A DNA stretch of 64,000 bases from the NCBI RefSeq assembly GCF_014529985.1, contig NZ_JACVMU010000012.1, positions 1 to 64,000 of the forward strand, given 5' to 3'. Position numbers and translations under genes: made by a program. This DNA is from Leucobacter sp. cx-42 (GTDB lineage Bacteria; Actinomycetota; Actinomycetes; Actinomycetales; Microbacteriaceae). The number at the start of each line of letters is the position of its first letter. Position 1 is the stretch's first letter. The notes under the pieces were generated by a model. The model made no database searches and was not told where the DNA came from. It saw only the letters and a list, made by a program, of their open reading frames with translations. Shown piece after piece: positions 54,346 through 62,911 of the stretch.

Positions 54346-56013
54346 ATGGTGATTCCCATCACTCCAACGACCTCAATTGCCGAGCTCACCGAGCACCTTC
54401 GCGCGGGCACCGTCACGGCAACTGAGCTGCTTGCCGCACACCTCGAACGCATTGCCGCACACCCAGAACTCAATGCGATCGTCGTCATGAACCCTGACGC
54501 CGAGGCAGAGGCAGCCGAATCGGATCGCCGATTCTCCCTCGGCGCTCCCCGCCCGCTCGAAGGCATTCCCTTCACGGTGAAAGACTCCTACATGGTGCAA
54601 GGCCTCACCGTCGCGTCCGGCTCCCCCGCCTTCGCTCATCTCGTTGCGCACTGGGACGCGTTCACCGTTGAACAGCTCCGAGGCGCAGGCGCTGTCCTCA
54701 TTGGGAAGACCAACATGCCCCCGATGGCTGACGGCGGCATGCAGCGCGGTGTCTATGGCCGCGCAGAGAGCCCCTTCAACACTGACTACCTCGCTGCAGC
54801 ATACGGTTCCGGATCGTCAAACGGATCAGCGGTTGCCGTTGCCGCTTCGCTCTGCCAGTTTGGCATGGGCGAAGAGACGGTGTCCTCTGGCCGCAGCCCC
54901 GCGTCGAACAACGGCATCGTTGCGTACACCCCCTCGCGCGGTGTGCTGTCACTGCGCGGAAACTGGCCGCTATTCCCCACCCGCGACGTCGTCGCTCCCC
55001 ACACAAAGACCGTGGCCGACATGCTCGCAATTCTCAACGTGCTCGTACAGGAGGACCCGATCACCCGCGGTGATTTCTGGCGCGATCAGCAGGCGGTCAC
55101 GCTTCCAGCCCCACGCGCACACGCCCCCGCTGATTACCGTGAGCTCGCGCAGCCTGGCGCCCTCGCTGGCAAGCGTTTCGCCGCCCCCAAGCGATTCCTT
55201 GGCAAGGACACAACGGTGCCGCTCGAAGTCCACCCAGATGTACTCGCGCTCTGGGAAGTCACTCGAAACACCCTCGAGGCAGCCGGAGCCACCGTCATCG
55301 AGACCGACTTCCCACTCGTTGACATCTACGAGGGCACGAGCATCGGCCACGATCGTACCGATGAATTCGCGGATCTTCCCGCAGGCTGGATGGCCCACGA
55401 ATACACAACCTTAGTCACCGCGGCTTGGGACGGATTCCTACGAGCCAACGACGATCCACGCATCAATCGCCTTGCGCAGGTCGATCCGACCACCATCTTC
55501 CCGCTCCCCGAGGGCGCCTTGCCTGATCGCTACCCCGAGGTGCCTGACAACCTCAATCGGTACGATGAGATCCTCGAGATCGCGCACGCGCTCCCCGGTG
55601 CAACCGCGCCAGATGGCCCCGCACTCGCGGCATCGGCAACTCCCGGTTTCGCGGAGGCGCTGCCTCGCATCGAGGCGCTGCGGAAGGAACTCCTCGAGGA
55701 CTGGCTCGTGCGCGAAGGCTTCGATGCCGTTGTCTTCCCCGCGAATGCAGACGTTGGCCCCGCGTCAGCTGACACGGACGAAGCTGCGGCCGATCTTGCC
55801 TGGCGCAATGGCACCCACTATTCGAATGGCAATCTCGTCATTCGCCATCTCGGGATCCCCACGGTGACCACTGCGATGGGCACGATGCATTCCACCGGCA
55901 TGCCCGTCGGAGTGACCTTCGCGGGAGCTGCATACTCGGACGCTTCATTGCTGTCGTTCGCGTGGGATTTCGAGCGGGTGCGCGGATCGCGACCGATCCC
56001 AGTCGGGTTCTAG
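54346..56013 (+). CDS. Amidase-signature hydrolase (divergent from the permease operon)
   Basis: 555 residues; ATG at 54346 with GGGAG upstream. Amidase-signature fold: Lys in EGIPFTVKDSYMVQGLTVAS, the Ser-rich YGSGSSNGSAVAVAASLCQF, and MGEETVSSGRSPASNNGIVA, where Ser residues provide the cis-Ser and nucleophile. The region departs from the GatA consensus [14 protein letters not shown] and GSDTGGSIR, so substrate differs. The C terminus ends in PTVTTAMGTMHSTGMPVGVT. Hydrolysis of an amide or ureido compound in the agmatine-related route is a guess. Divergent from permease-tetR-aguA. Confidence 0.85.
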   Translation: MVIPITPTTSIAELTEHLRAGTVTATELLAAHLERIAAHPELNAIVVMNPDAEAEAAESDRRFSLGAPRPLEGIPFTVKDSYMVQGLTVASGSPAFAHLVAHWDAFTVEQLRGAGAVLIGKTNMPPMADGGMQRGVYGRAESPFNTDYLAAAYGSGSSNGSAVAVAASLCQFGMGEETVSSGRSPASNNGIVAYTPSRGVLSLRGNWPLFPTRDVVAPHTKTVADMLAILNVLVQEDPITRGDFWRDQQAVTLPAPRAHAPADYRELAQPGALAGKRFAAPKRFLGKDTTVPLEVHPDVLALWEVTRNTLEAAGATVIETDFPLVDIYEGTSIGHDRTDEFADLPAGWMAHEYTTLVTAAWDGFLRANDDPRINRLAQVDPTTIFPLPEGALPDRYPEVPDNLNRYDEILEIAHALPGATAPDGPALAASATPGFAEALPRIEALRKELLEDWLVREGFDAVVFPANADVGPASADTDEAAADLAWRNGTHYSNGNLVIRHLGIPTVTTAMGTMHSTGMPVGVTFAGAAYSDASLLSFAWDFERVRGSRPIPVGF

Positions 56014-56053
56014 CCGTAACCGCTCAGCAAGACATGGTGTCCACTCAGCCTGG

Positions 56054-56109
56054 GCATACACAGAGGGAGGGCCCGGAGCATCTGCTCCGGGCCCTCCCTC
56101 TGTGTATGC
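56054..56109. terminator. Bidirectional terminator between amidase and UPF0182
   Basis: 27-bp perfect inverted repeat (56054-56080 and 56083-56109) beginning GCATACACAGAGGGAGGGCC. It stands between the convergent amidase and UPF0182 genes and has GC-rich core with few T's at the ends. Confidence 0.85.
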
Positions 56110-56119
56110 GACGCGGCGA

Positions 56120-59116
56120 CTACTCAGCAGCGATTGCGGCTTCAAGCGCCGCGCGCAGCTTCTCGTCTGCCTTGCCGTAGGCGGTCCAGTCACCCTTCTT
56201 CATTGCAGCATCGCGCTCGTCGATTGCCTGCTGCATCTGCTTCAGGATCTCCTTCGTGGTCTGCACGGTCGGCGTCTGCTCACCGTCGGTGCCGTCTTCA
56301 GCGCCAGCTTCGGAGTCGTCGGTGCCGCCGCCAGCGACATTGCTGTCACCGGCAGAGACGCCCGAGTTACCACCGAACAGCTCGTCAAGTGCGGCATCAA
56401 GCGTGTCTTCGAAGGCGATGTCATCACCGAACGAAACGAGCACCTTCTGGAGCAGCGGGAACTGCGTACCAGATGACGCCTCAATGTAGACAGGCTGGAC
56501 GTACAGCAAGCCACCACCGACAGGCAGCGTCAGCAGGTTGCCACTGACGACCTGCGTGCCACCCTGACGCAGCAGGTTCAGCTCCGTCGACACCTTCGGG
56601 TCAGTGTTGAAGTTGTTCTGCATCTGACCAGGGCCAGCAATCGTGTTGCCCTTTGGCAGGGTCAGTAGCTTCAGCGTGCCGTAATCGTCTGAGATCACGC
56701 CGTCCTTCGAACCAGCGTTCGAGTTCGCGGCGAGATAGCCCGTGAGAATGTCGCGCGCGTTCTTACCGGTCGCATCAGGAACATACGTCGAGTAGATCGA
56801 GTAGTTCGGCTCTGCGTCCTTACCGGCAGACAGCGTGAGGTAGTACGGCGGCTGCGCCACTTCCTGGGTGCCGTCGGTCGTCTTCGATGCGACGGGATCG
56901 TTCGGCGTACGCCAAGCGTCTTCCTTCGAGTAGAACGCGCCAGCATCAGTGACGTGGTACTTGCTCAGTACCTCGCGCTGCACCTTGAACATGTCCGTCG
57001 GGTAACGGACGTGGCTGAGCAGGTCGCCGCTCATCTCCGATACCGGGGTGAAGGAGTCAGGGTAGATCGACTGCCAGGCCTTCAGGATGGGATCGGTTTC
57101 GTCCCAGGCATACAGCGTGACAGATCCGTCGTACGCGTCAACCGTCGCCTTGACCGAGTTTCGAATGTAGTTGAGGTTCTTCGGCAACGGCGAGGTACGC
57201 GCCGTGTCCGCATCGGCGATGAGCGAGTTCATATCGTTCATCTGCGAGTACGGGTAGTTTGCCGAAGTCGTGTAGCCGTCGATGATCCAGACGATGCGTC
57301 CGTCGACCACCGAAGCGTAGGGCGACTCGTCGAGCGTCAGGTACGGTGCAACCTTCTGCACGCGCTCGAGCGGGTTGCGGTCGTAGAGCACCTGCGAGCC
57401 CTCTGCAACATCACCCGACAGCAGCAGCTCGACGTCCTGGAACTTGAGCGCGTAGATCATCTTGGTGAGGACATTGCTCAGGACCGGGCCACCATCGCCC
57501 GAGAACGTCGTGAAGTTCGGGCGACTATCGTCAGCCTTCGTTTCTTCCGCGTCTGCGGCCTTCTCGACGTCATCGGTCTTCTCGCTCGGCTCACCCTTGG
57601 CCGACTCCTCAGCGGTGGACTCAACATCGGAGTCCGCGGGGTAATCGAGCTCGATCGCCTTCTTCCGTTCGCCACCCACGACCGAGTATTCAGGCGAGTT
57701 CATGCCGAAGTACACACGGGGCTCGAACTCGCCGAGACGACCCGTGCTGGGAATTCCGCTCTCGAGGAAGACGGGTTCGCCACCGGACGAACGCTGGTTA
57801 CCGTAGGCCGCGACGAGGCCATAGCCGTGCGTGTATACGAGGGTGCGGTTGTACCAGCCGGTCTGCCCGGAGATATCAATGTCGCGAACCGCAGAGATGG
57901 TGTCTTCCACCTTGCCATCGAGCACGTAACGGTCGACGTTCAGGCTCTCGGGGAACTTGTAGTACTGCTTGCTCTGCTCGAGCTGCGAGAACGTACGAGC
58001 GATCTTCTCGGGGTCCATGATGCGAATGTTTGCCGTTGCGACGGCATCGTCGCGGAGTGCGCCTGGCTCAGCATCGGTTTCTGCGTCATAACGTTCGATC
58101 TTGACCTTGTCGAGACCGTATGCCGCACGTGTTGCTTCGATGTTGCGCTCGATGTACTCAGACTCGAGGCTCTTCTCATCGGGGGTGACGCGGAACTGCT
58201 GGATGGTCCAGGGGTAGCCAACGCCGACGACCAGTGCCGACACAACGAAGAGCGAGGTGCCGATTACGGGCAGACGCCACTTGCCGGTAAACGCGGTCAC
58301 CAGGAAGAGGATTGCAACGATTGCCGCGATGCCAGCGAGAATCTGCTTGCCGGGAATCACGGCATTGGCTCCCGCGTACATCGCACCGGTGCCGATGGAT
58401 GTGCTCTCGGTCAGCGTGCTGTACTGGCCGAGCCAGAGGCTGCCACCAAGGATCAGCAAGAAGAGGAAGATGAGGATGGCCGCCTGAATACGCGTCGCCT
58501 TCGAGACTCGGAACTCACGTGCCGAGATCGAGACGCCACCGTAGAGGAAGCTCGTTGCGACGCCTGCGATGAGGGAGATCAGTACCACTGCCGAGGCAAA
58601 CGAGAGCACCGACTGCCACAGCGGCAGCGCAAACAGGTAGAACGAGATATCAAGGTTGAACTGGGGATCAGTGGTGCCCGTGGGCGAACTGTTCATCCAG
58701 AGCATGACCTTCTGCCAGCTCGACGCCGCAGCCGTGGCCGCAAACAGACCGATGACCGCTGGCAGACCCCACTTCACGACGCGGCGGATCGGCTCAAACG
58801 CCTCCTGATAGCGGTCGAGCTGTGCCGTCAAGCGCGCGTAGACGGGACGCTTACGGTATGCAATATCGATCGACAGGAACACCGGGATGGCCATTCCCAG
58901 GAAGCCGATCACAAACATCACCGCCGCCGCAATCCACTGGGTTGCAAATACCGGCAGGTAATCCACCTGGCGGAACCATAGAACTTCGGTGAATACCGCC
59001 GCTACAGCCAAAAAGGCAATCACGAGAGCCACCACGAGCACGACAGTAATCGCGAGTGGTGAAAACTTCCTCGTTTGGGCGGGTTCAGTAACAATCGGGT
59101 CGGTCACGTCTGCCAT
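56120..59116 (-). CDS. UPF0182 family membrane protein
   Basis: 998 residues, the usual family length. Seven TM helices in the first third (ITVVLVVALVIAFLAVAAVF, IAAAVMFVIGFLGMAIPVFL, LILGGSLWLGQYSTL and others) and a large exported domain (NRTLVYTHGYGLVAAYGNQR, GRIVWIIDGYTTSANYPYSQ, NYIRNSVKATVDAYDGSVTL). A Ser/Glu/Asp-rich insertion lies near residues 505-540. Acidic low-complexity tail near 950 (DDSEAGAEDGTDG). The family is found in actinobacteria and cyanobacteria and has no known biochemical role. Convergent with the amidase; in operon-like order after the YlbL gene. Confidence 0.95.
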   Translation of the reverse strand: MADVTDPIVTEPAQTRKFSPLAITVVLVVALVIAFLAVAAVFTEVLWFRQVDYLPVFATQWIAAAVMFVIGFLGMAIPVFLSIDIAYRKRPVYARLTAQLDRYQEAFEPIRRVVKWGLPAVIGLFAATAAASSWQKVMLWMNSSPTGTTDPQFNLDISFYLFALPLWQSVLSFASAVVLISLIAGVATSFLYGGVSISAREFRVSKATRIQAAILIFLFLLILGGSLWLGQYSTLTESTSIGTGAMYAGANAVIPGKQILAGIAAIVAILFLVTAFTGKWRLPVIGTSLFVVSALVVGVGYPWTIQQFRVTPDEKSLESEYIERNIEATRAAYGLDKVKIERYDAETDAEPGALRDDAVATANIRIMDPEKIARTFSQLEQSKQYYKFPESLNVDRYVLDGKVEDTISAVRDIDISGQTGWYNRTLVYTHGYGLVAAYGNQRSSGGEPVFLESGIPSTGRLGEFEPRVYFGMNSPEYSVVGGERKKAIELDYPADSDVESTAEESAKGEPSEKTDDVEKAADAEETKADDSRPNFTTFSGDGGPVLSNVLTKMIYALKFQDVELLLSGDVAEGSQVLYDRNPLERVQKVAPYLTLDESPYASVVDGRIVWIIDGYTTSANYPYSQMNDMNSLIADADTARTSPLPKNLNYIRNSVKATVDAYDGSVTLYAWDETDPILKAWQSIYPDSFTPVSEMSGDLLSHVRYPTDMFKVQREVLSKYHVTDAGAFYSKEDAWRTPNDPVASKTTDGTQEVAQPPYYLTLSAGKDAEPNYSIYSTYVPDATGKNARDILTGYLAANSNAGSKDGVISDDYGTLKLLTLPKGNTIAGPGQMQNNFNTDPKVSTELNLLRQGGTQVVSGNLLTLPVGGGLLYVQPVYIEASSGTQFPLLQKVLVSFGDDIAFEDTLDAALDELFGGNSGVSAGDSNVAGGGTDDSEAGAEDGTDGEQTPTVQTTKEILKQMQQAIDERDAAMKKGDWTAYGKADEKLRAALEAAIAAE

Positions 59117-59192
59117 TACACGCTTTCTCGTCGCCGGTGTTCATTACACCGCGGGCAAGGTTTCTACCACCCTACCTGTCCGAGCTGGCGAG

Positions 59193-60287
59193 TTACCTGG
59201 CTTTACACAGTTCGAGTCCGGCTGGCTTCGTTCCGTTCTGATATTCCTGCACCACGCTGAGTGCCTCATCGAGCGTCCCGACCGGCGCGACGGTGAGACC
59301 TGACGGCACGTTTTCGGGGACCTGACCGCAGTTCTCGAGTGGCATGAGGAAGAGGTCGGTGCCTGCGCGATCCGCCGCCCACATCTTCTGCTTGAGGCCG
59401 CCAATCGCACCGACGGTGCCGTCCGCGCTCATGGTGCCGGTTCCGCTCACGTTGAGTCCGTCAAAGAGCTGTTCCTCAGTGAGCCGGTCAATTACGCCAA
59501 GTGCGAATACGAGACCGGCGCTCGGGCCGCCAATATCTTCGAGGTGGATCTTCACGGTGTCCGGAATGTCCGCGTACTGCGTAAGCGTCACACCGATGCG
59601 CGGCGCTTCAGCATCAGCTGGCTGTTCCGGGGTGATGGTGACGGTCCGCATCTTGCCGTCACGGCGGATGCCAATTTCGATGGGATTTCCCGCGCCGCGT
59701 TGTGTGAGCAACGCTCGGAACTCGTCGAGGCTCGTGATCGGTGCGCCGGCAGCGGTGACGAGCACGTCATCGGCTTGCAGCACCCCTTCCGAGGCTTCTC
59801 CCTTGGCTACATCGTGTACCCGAAGCTCGGCGGTGATCTCCTCGCCGAGGGCAGCGTACGCCGCGATGAGCGCGGTTGACTGCGAAGATTCCATCATTGC
59901 GGCGCTCAGCTCCTTGCGTTCGTCGCCGGTGATGTTGTCAGGGTAGACCTCCTCGATCGGCAACCGATCCTGGGTCTCATCGAAGAACGTTGGGATGATC
60001 TCGAAGAGGCTTGCGCTGCGCTCCGGGGTGCCAATGAGCGAGACGGTGAGGAGATTGAGCGTTCCAGGGGTATCGAAACCACCATCGTCTGTCGATTCAA
60101 TGACATCAACTGCGCCAGTTTCAAGCTCAATCTCACCCAGCACGTTCACCACCGGACCCGGGCGTTCCACCGCGAATCCCGAGGGGATGAATCCGACGAG
60201 CATCAAGACCACAATCACCATCGTGGCAATCGTCGTCCCGCTCGGCTTCTTCCAAGACCGCTTTACCGCAGTGGTTTCCTGGTTCAT
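59193..60287 (-). CDS. YlbL-type membrane serine protease (PDZ and Lon-like domains)
   Basis: 364 residues. One N-terminal TM (ATMVIVVLMLVGFIPSGFAV, about 21-40), then an exported PDZ domain (VHDVAKGEASEGVLQADDVL, VTAAGAPITSLDEFRALLTQ) and a C-terminal Lon-type protease domain with catalytic Ser256 in EDIGGPSAGLVFALG and Lys299 in GTVGAIGGLKQKMWAADRAG. In Bacillus YlbL cleaves the division inhibitor YneA; here the target is unknown. Upstream of UPF0182 with 76 bases between, as in many actinobacteria. Confidence 0.92.
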   Translation of the reverse strand: MNQETTAVKRSWKKPSGTTIATMVIVVLMLVGFIPSGFAVERPGPVVNVLGEIELETGAVDVIESTDDGGFDTPGTLNLLTVSLIGTPERSASLFEIIPTFFDETQDRLPIEEVYPDNITGDERKELSAAMMESSQSTALIAAYAALGEEITAELRVHDVAKGEASEGVLQADDVLVTAAGAPITSLDEFRALLTQRGAGNPIEIGIRRDGKMRTVTITPEQPADAEAPRIGVTLTQYADIPDTVKIHLEDIGGPSAGLVFALGVIDRLTEEQLFDGLNVSGTGTMSADGTVGAIGGLKQKMWAADRAGTDLFLMPLENCGQVPENVPSGLTVAPVGTLDEALSVVQEYQNGTKPAGLELCKAR

Positions 60288-60459
60288 TCCGCTCCTCGCA
60301 GTGTTCCGTTTCGGAAATAGCGTTGCCCCTGTGATCCGCGCTTCAGACCGGCTGTTCGCAGTCGGCGCAACGGAATCCCGGCGACGGAGGCCAATCTAGC
60401 AGGCGAAACCGAGCCTGTTGCCGTAGCGTTAATTCCATTCACTCTTGAAGGAGGATGCC

Positions 60460-61872
60460 ATGGGAGCAGACGATTTCGACCGGTCTGGCTCGAACGACGA
60501 CTTCGAGGAACTGCAGCGCATGCTGCGCGACATGCTGTCAGGTCAGGGAATGCCAGAGGGCGGCTTTGACCCGGAGAAATTCGCTGGCGCTGCTGGACTG
60601 CCTGGTGACCCTGCCGCGCTGAAGAAAATGTTTGAGACGCTCCGCGGCGCAATGAATAACAGCGCCGATGGCGTCGATTGGTCGCTCGCACGAAAGTCAG
60701 CGATCGAGGCTGCTGGTGGCACTCAGGCGGCGGATCCGGCACCGGCTGAGCGTGCATTCCCCGTCGCGTCGCTCTGGCTCGACGAGGTAACGACGCTCGG
60801 CACGACGCAGGACGCACCCCGCACCGTTTCGCGGATCGAGTGGGTACAGCAGACGATCGACACTTGGATCAGCCTGGCCGAGCCCGTCGCAGAGTCGATC
60901 TCTGATGCACTGCTTGGTGCGCTCGAAAGCCAGGTGCCAGAGGAAATGCGCGCAGGCATTTTGTCGCAGGCTGGCCCGATGCTGCGCAACGTCGGTGGCG
61001 CCCTCTTCGCGATGCAGCTTGGCTCCATCGTTGGCCGCATCTCTGGCGAGGTCGTCTCTGCTGGCGATGTCGGCATCCCGCTGTTCTCCGGCGCAGGTAA
61101 GGAAGGCGGTGCGCTGCTGCCCTCTGGCGTCGCTGCCTTCGCTGACGGTCTTGACCAGGATCTCGAGGCGGTCACGCTGTACCTCGCGGTGCGCGAGCTC
61201 GCGCACGCACGCCTCTTCCGCCACACCAAGTGGCTTCGCTTGAGCCTGCTCACGGCCATCACCGATTACGCCCGTGAGATCCGCATCGACACTGAGCGTA
61301 TGGAAGAGCTCGCGCGCGACTTCGATCCGTCGCAGACCGAGGAATTCCAAGCGTTGCTCACAAGCGGCGCCCTCATCCCGCCGAAGACTCCTGAGCAGGA
61401 GGCAGCACACGCTCGCCTAGAGACCACGCTCGCGCTGATCGACGGCTGGGTTGACGTCGTCACTGAGCAGGCAACGAAGCGCCTCCCCGGCGCGAACGCG
61501 ATTGCTGAAATGGTGCGTCGCCGACGTGCTGCAGGTGGTCCCGCCGAACGCGCATTCTCCGCTCTCGCTGGTTTGGAACTGCGCCCCCGCCGCATGCGTG
61601 AGGCTGCCGCGATGTGGCGTCTCGTGGAGGAGCACAGCGATGCTGCCATCCGTGACGGCCTCTGGTCACACCCTGATCTCTTGCCGACCGGGGACGAGGT
61701 TGACGATCCACAGGCGCTGCTTGTCCGCCTCGGTCTCACCGATGCTGAACCGGAGATTGACTCGTTCGACGCTGATCTTGCGCGTCTGCTGAGTGGCGAT
61801 CTGCCGCCGCTCAAGCGTGACGAGGACGATTCCGACGGCGCTGCAGAGGGCAACGACCAGCCCAACGCGTAG
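60460..61872 (+). CDS. Zinc-dependent metalloprotease-like protein (DUF2342 family)
   Basis: 470 residues from ATG at 60460 (AAGGAGG 6 bases upstream). Acidic N terminus with a long helical part. The active-site-like motif appears as VTLYLAVRELAHARLFRHTK (about 240-260), i.e. R-E-x-x-H in place of H-E-x-x-H, as is usual in this family. The family is widespread in actinobacteria and is often found near F420 genes or helicases; function unknown. C terminus is acidic (KRDEDDSDGAAEGNDQPNA). Divergent from YlbL and upstream of a cyclodehydratase-like gene. Confidence 0.88.
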   Translation: MGADDFDRSGSNDDFEELQRMLRDMLSGQGMPEGGFDPEKFAGAAGLPGDPAALKKMFETLRGAMNNSADGVDWSLARKSAIEAAGGTQAADPAPAERAFPVASLWLDEVTTLGTTQDAPRTVSRIEWVQQTIDTWISLAEPVAESISDALLGALESQVPEEMRAGILSQAGPMLRNVGGALFAMQLGSIVGRISGEVVSAGDVGIPLFSGAGKEGGALLPSGVAAFADGLDQDLEAVTLYLAVRELAHARLFRHTKWLRLSLLTAITDYAREIRIDTERMEELARDFDPSQTEEFQALLTSGALIPPKTPEQEAAHARLETTLALIDGWVDVVTEQATKRLPGANAIAEMVRRRRAAGGPAERAFSALAGLELRPRRMREAAAMWRLVEEHSDAAIRDGLWSHPDLLPTGDEVDDPQALLVRLGLTDAEPEIDSFDADLARLLSGDLPPLKRDEDDSDGAAEGNDQPNA

Positions 61873-61888
61873 TCGTTTCGCAGGGATA

Positions 61889-61936
61889 CAGCGGGGTCCC
61901 GCCAGTTGTGGATAACAATTTGGCGGGACCCCGCTG
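61889..61936 (+). terminator. Terminator after the DUF2342 gene
   Basis: CAGCGGGGTCCCGCCA (61889-61904) and TGGCGGGACCCCGCTG (61921-61936) form a 16-bp stem around a 16-base loop. No T run follows. It rules out the earliest start codon of the next gene, which would lie in the loop. Confidence 0.75.
61907..61915 (-). promoter_or_regulatory. Perfect DnaA-box sequence in the terminator loop
   Basis: TGTGGATAA is the reverse complement of the consensus TTATCCACA. It lies in the loop of the hairpin at 61889-61936. A single copy may be chance. Confidence 0.35.
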
Positions 61937-61944
61937 CGTTCACA

Positions 61945-62907
61945 ATGCCAACTATGACTCGAACGATGAACGTTGTCCCTGGCCCATTTTCTTCCCGCAC
62001 CGCCCGCTCAGGCAGCGCCGCCCGTGCCGTCTGGAAGCTTGATGCTGTGCCGCTCTGCTGGGAATCTCCAGATGTGCTGCGCCTGGGTTTCGACCGGGTG
62101 ACCGCGCGACTCGGTCCCCTGTCAGCCGCAGCGAAGCGCGTGATTGAGCTGCTCTGCGCAGGCATTTCAGATGCGCATGACCCGCACACCGCCGTGGCCG
62201 AGGCGATCCGCATGGCGGGTGCGAGAGATGACGGAGCCCGCAGTCTCGCTCCGGTGCTCCCCCGGTATCTCAGCAGGCACGTCCCGCCCGCACCAGCGCT
62301 CGATCGCGTCGGCACTCCTGCGTTGCGCACATTCATCGCAGACAACGGCCGCAACGTTGTTGGCCTGGCGCGGTCGCTCGATGCGTGCGGCGCATTCGCC
62401 TTTACGCGGATCACTTCCCGCCCCGACTTGGTGCTGCGGGTGATCCGCTATTTAGAACCCCTCGAGTGGACGCACCGATGGCTCCTCAGCGGCACACCGC
62501 ATTTACTCATGCGGTACACCGATACCGCGATCCGCATCGGTCCGCTCGTCGCCTGCGAAGGGCGGCCGTGCCACACGTGCGAGGCGCTCGCGCTTGTCGA
62601 CGATGATCCGCTCCTCCCGCGCTTAGCAGCGCAGCTCGTCGATACAACACCGGCCTCAGAGACCCAGGCGTTGACCCGTATCGCGATCGCGCACGCTGTG
62701 CCGTTCATTCAGGCGTGGCGCCATGGCGAAGAATGGGTACACCGGAGGCAGTTGGTACTCGAAGTGAACGGTGTCGGTACAGGCGGTGGGGACGAAGGTG
62801 AGCCAGAACAGGCGGCTGCGCGGGTGCGCGTCAGCGGGATGCAATGGGAGACCATCACCGCGCATCCCGAGTGCGGGTGCGCGGTTGCCGAACGTCAGGC
62901 GGCATGA
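61945..62907 (+). CDS. TOMM cyclodehydratase-like (E1/ThiF-fold relative) protein
   Basis: 320 residues if started at ATG 61945; 61954 and 61966 are alternatives, and no ribosome binding site is clear. It resembles the N-terminal (partner-binding, zinc) part of bacteriocin cyclodehydratases in actinobacteria: WLLSGTPHLLMRYTDTAIRI, GPLVACEGRPCHTCEALALV, DDDPLLPRLAAQLVDTTPAS and the ending TITAHPECGCAVAERQAA. The CHTC and CGC motifs form a four-Cys zinc site as in those proteins. There is no visible ATP-binding YcaO domain and no precursor peptide nearby. Beside DUF2342 and a UvrD-type helicase, a conserved actinobacterial neighbourhood, so it may have a housekeeping role. Confidence 0.75.
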   Translation: MPTMTRTMNVVPGPFSSRTARSGSAARAVWKLDAVPLCWESPDVLRLGFDRVTARLGPLSAAAKRVIELLCAGISDAHDPHTAVAEAIRMAGARDDGARSLAPVLPRYLSRHVPPAPALDRVGTPALRTFIADNGRNVVGLARSLDACGAFAFTRITSRPDLVLRVIRYLEPLEWTHRWLLSGTPHLLMRYTDTAIRIGPLVACEGRPCHTCEALALVDDDPLLPRLAAQLVDTTPASETQALTRIAIAHAVPFIQAWRHGEEWVHRRQLVLEVNGVGTGGGDEGEPEQAAARVRVSGMQWETITAHPECGCAVAERQAA

Positions 62908-62911
62908 GTGC

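Noticed and set aside
56954-58981. 675-residue plus-strand frame
   Set aside because: Antisense to UPF0182, whose frame is supported by clear family sequence.
61945-62907. A complete azole-peptide (TOMM) biosynthetic cluster
   Set aside because: Only a cyclodehydratase-like partner protein is present; there is no YcaO domain, dehydrogenase, protease or precursor in the window.
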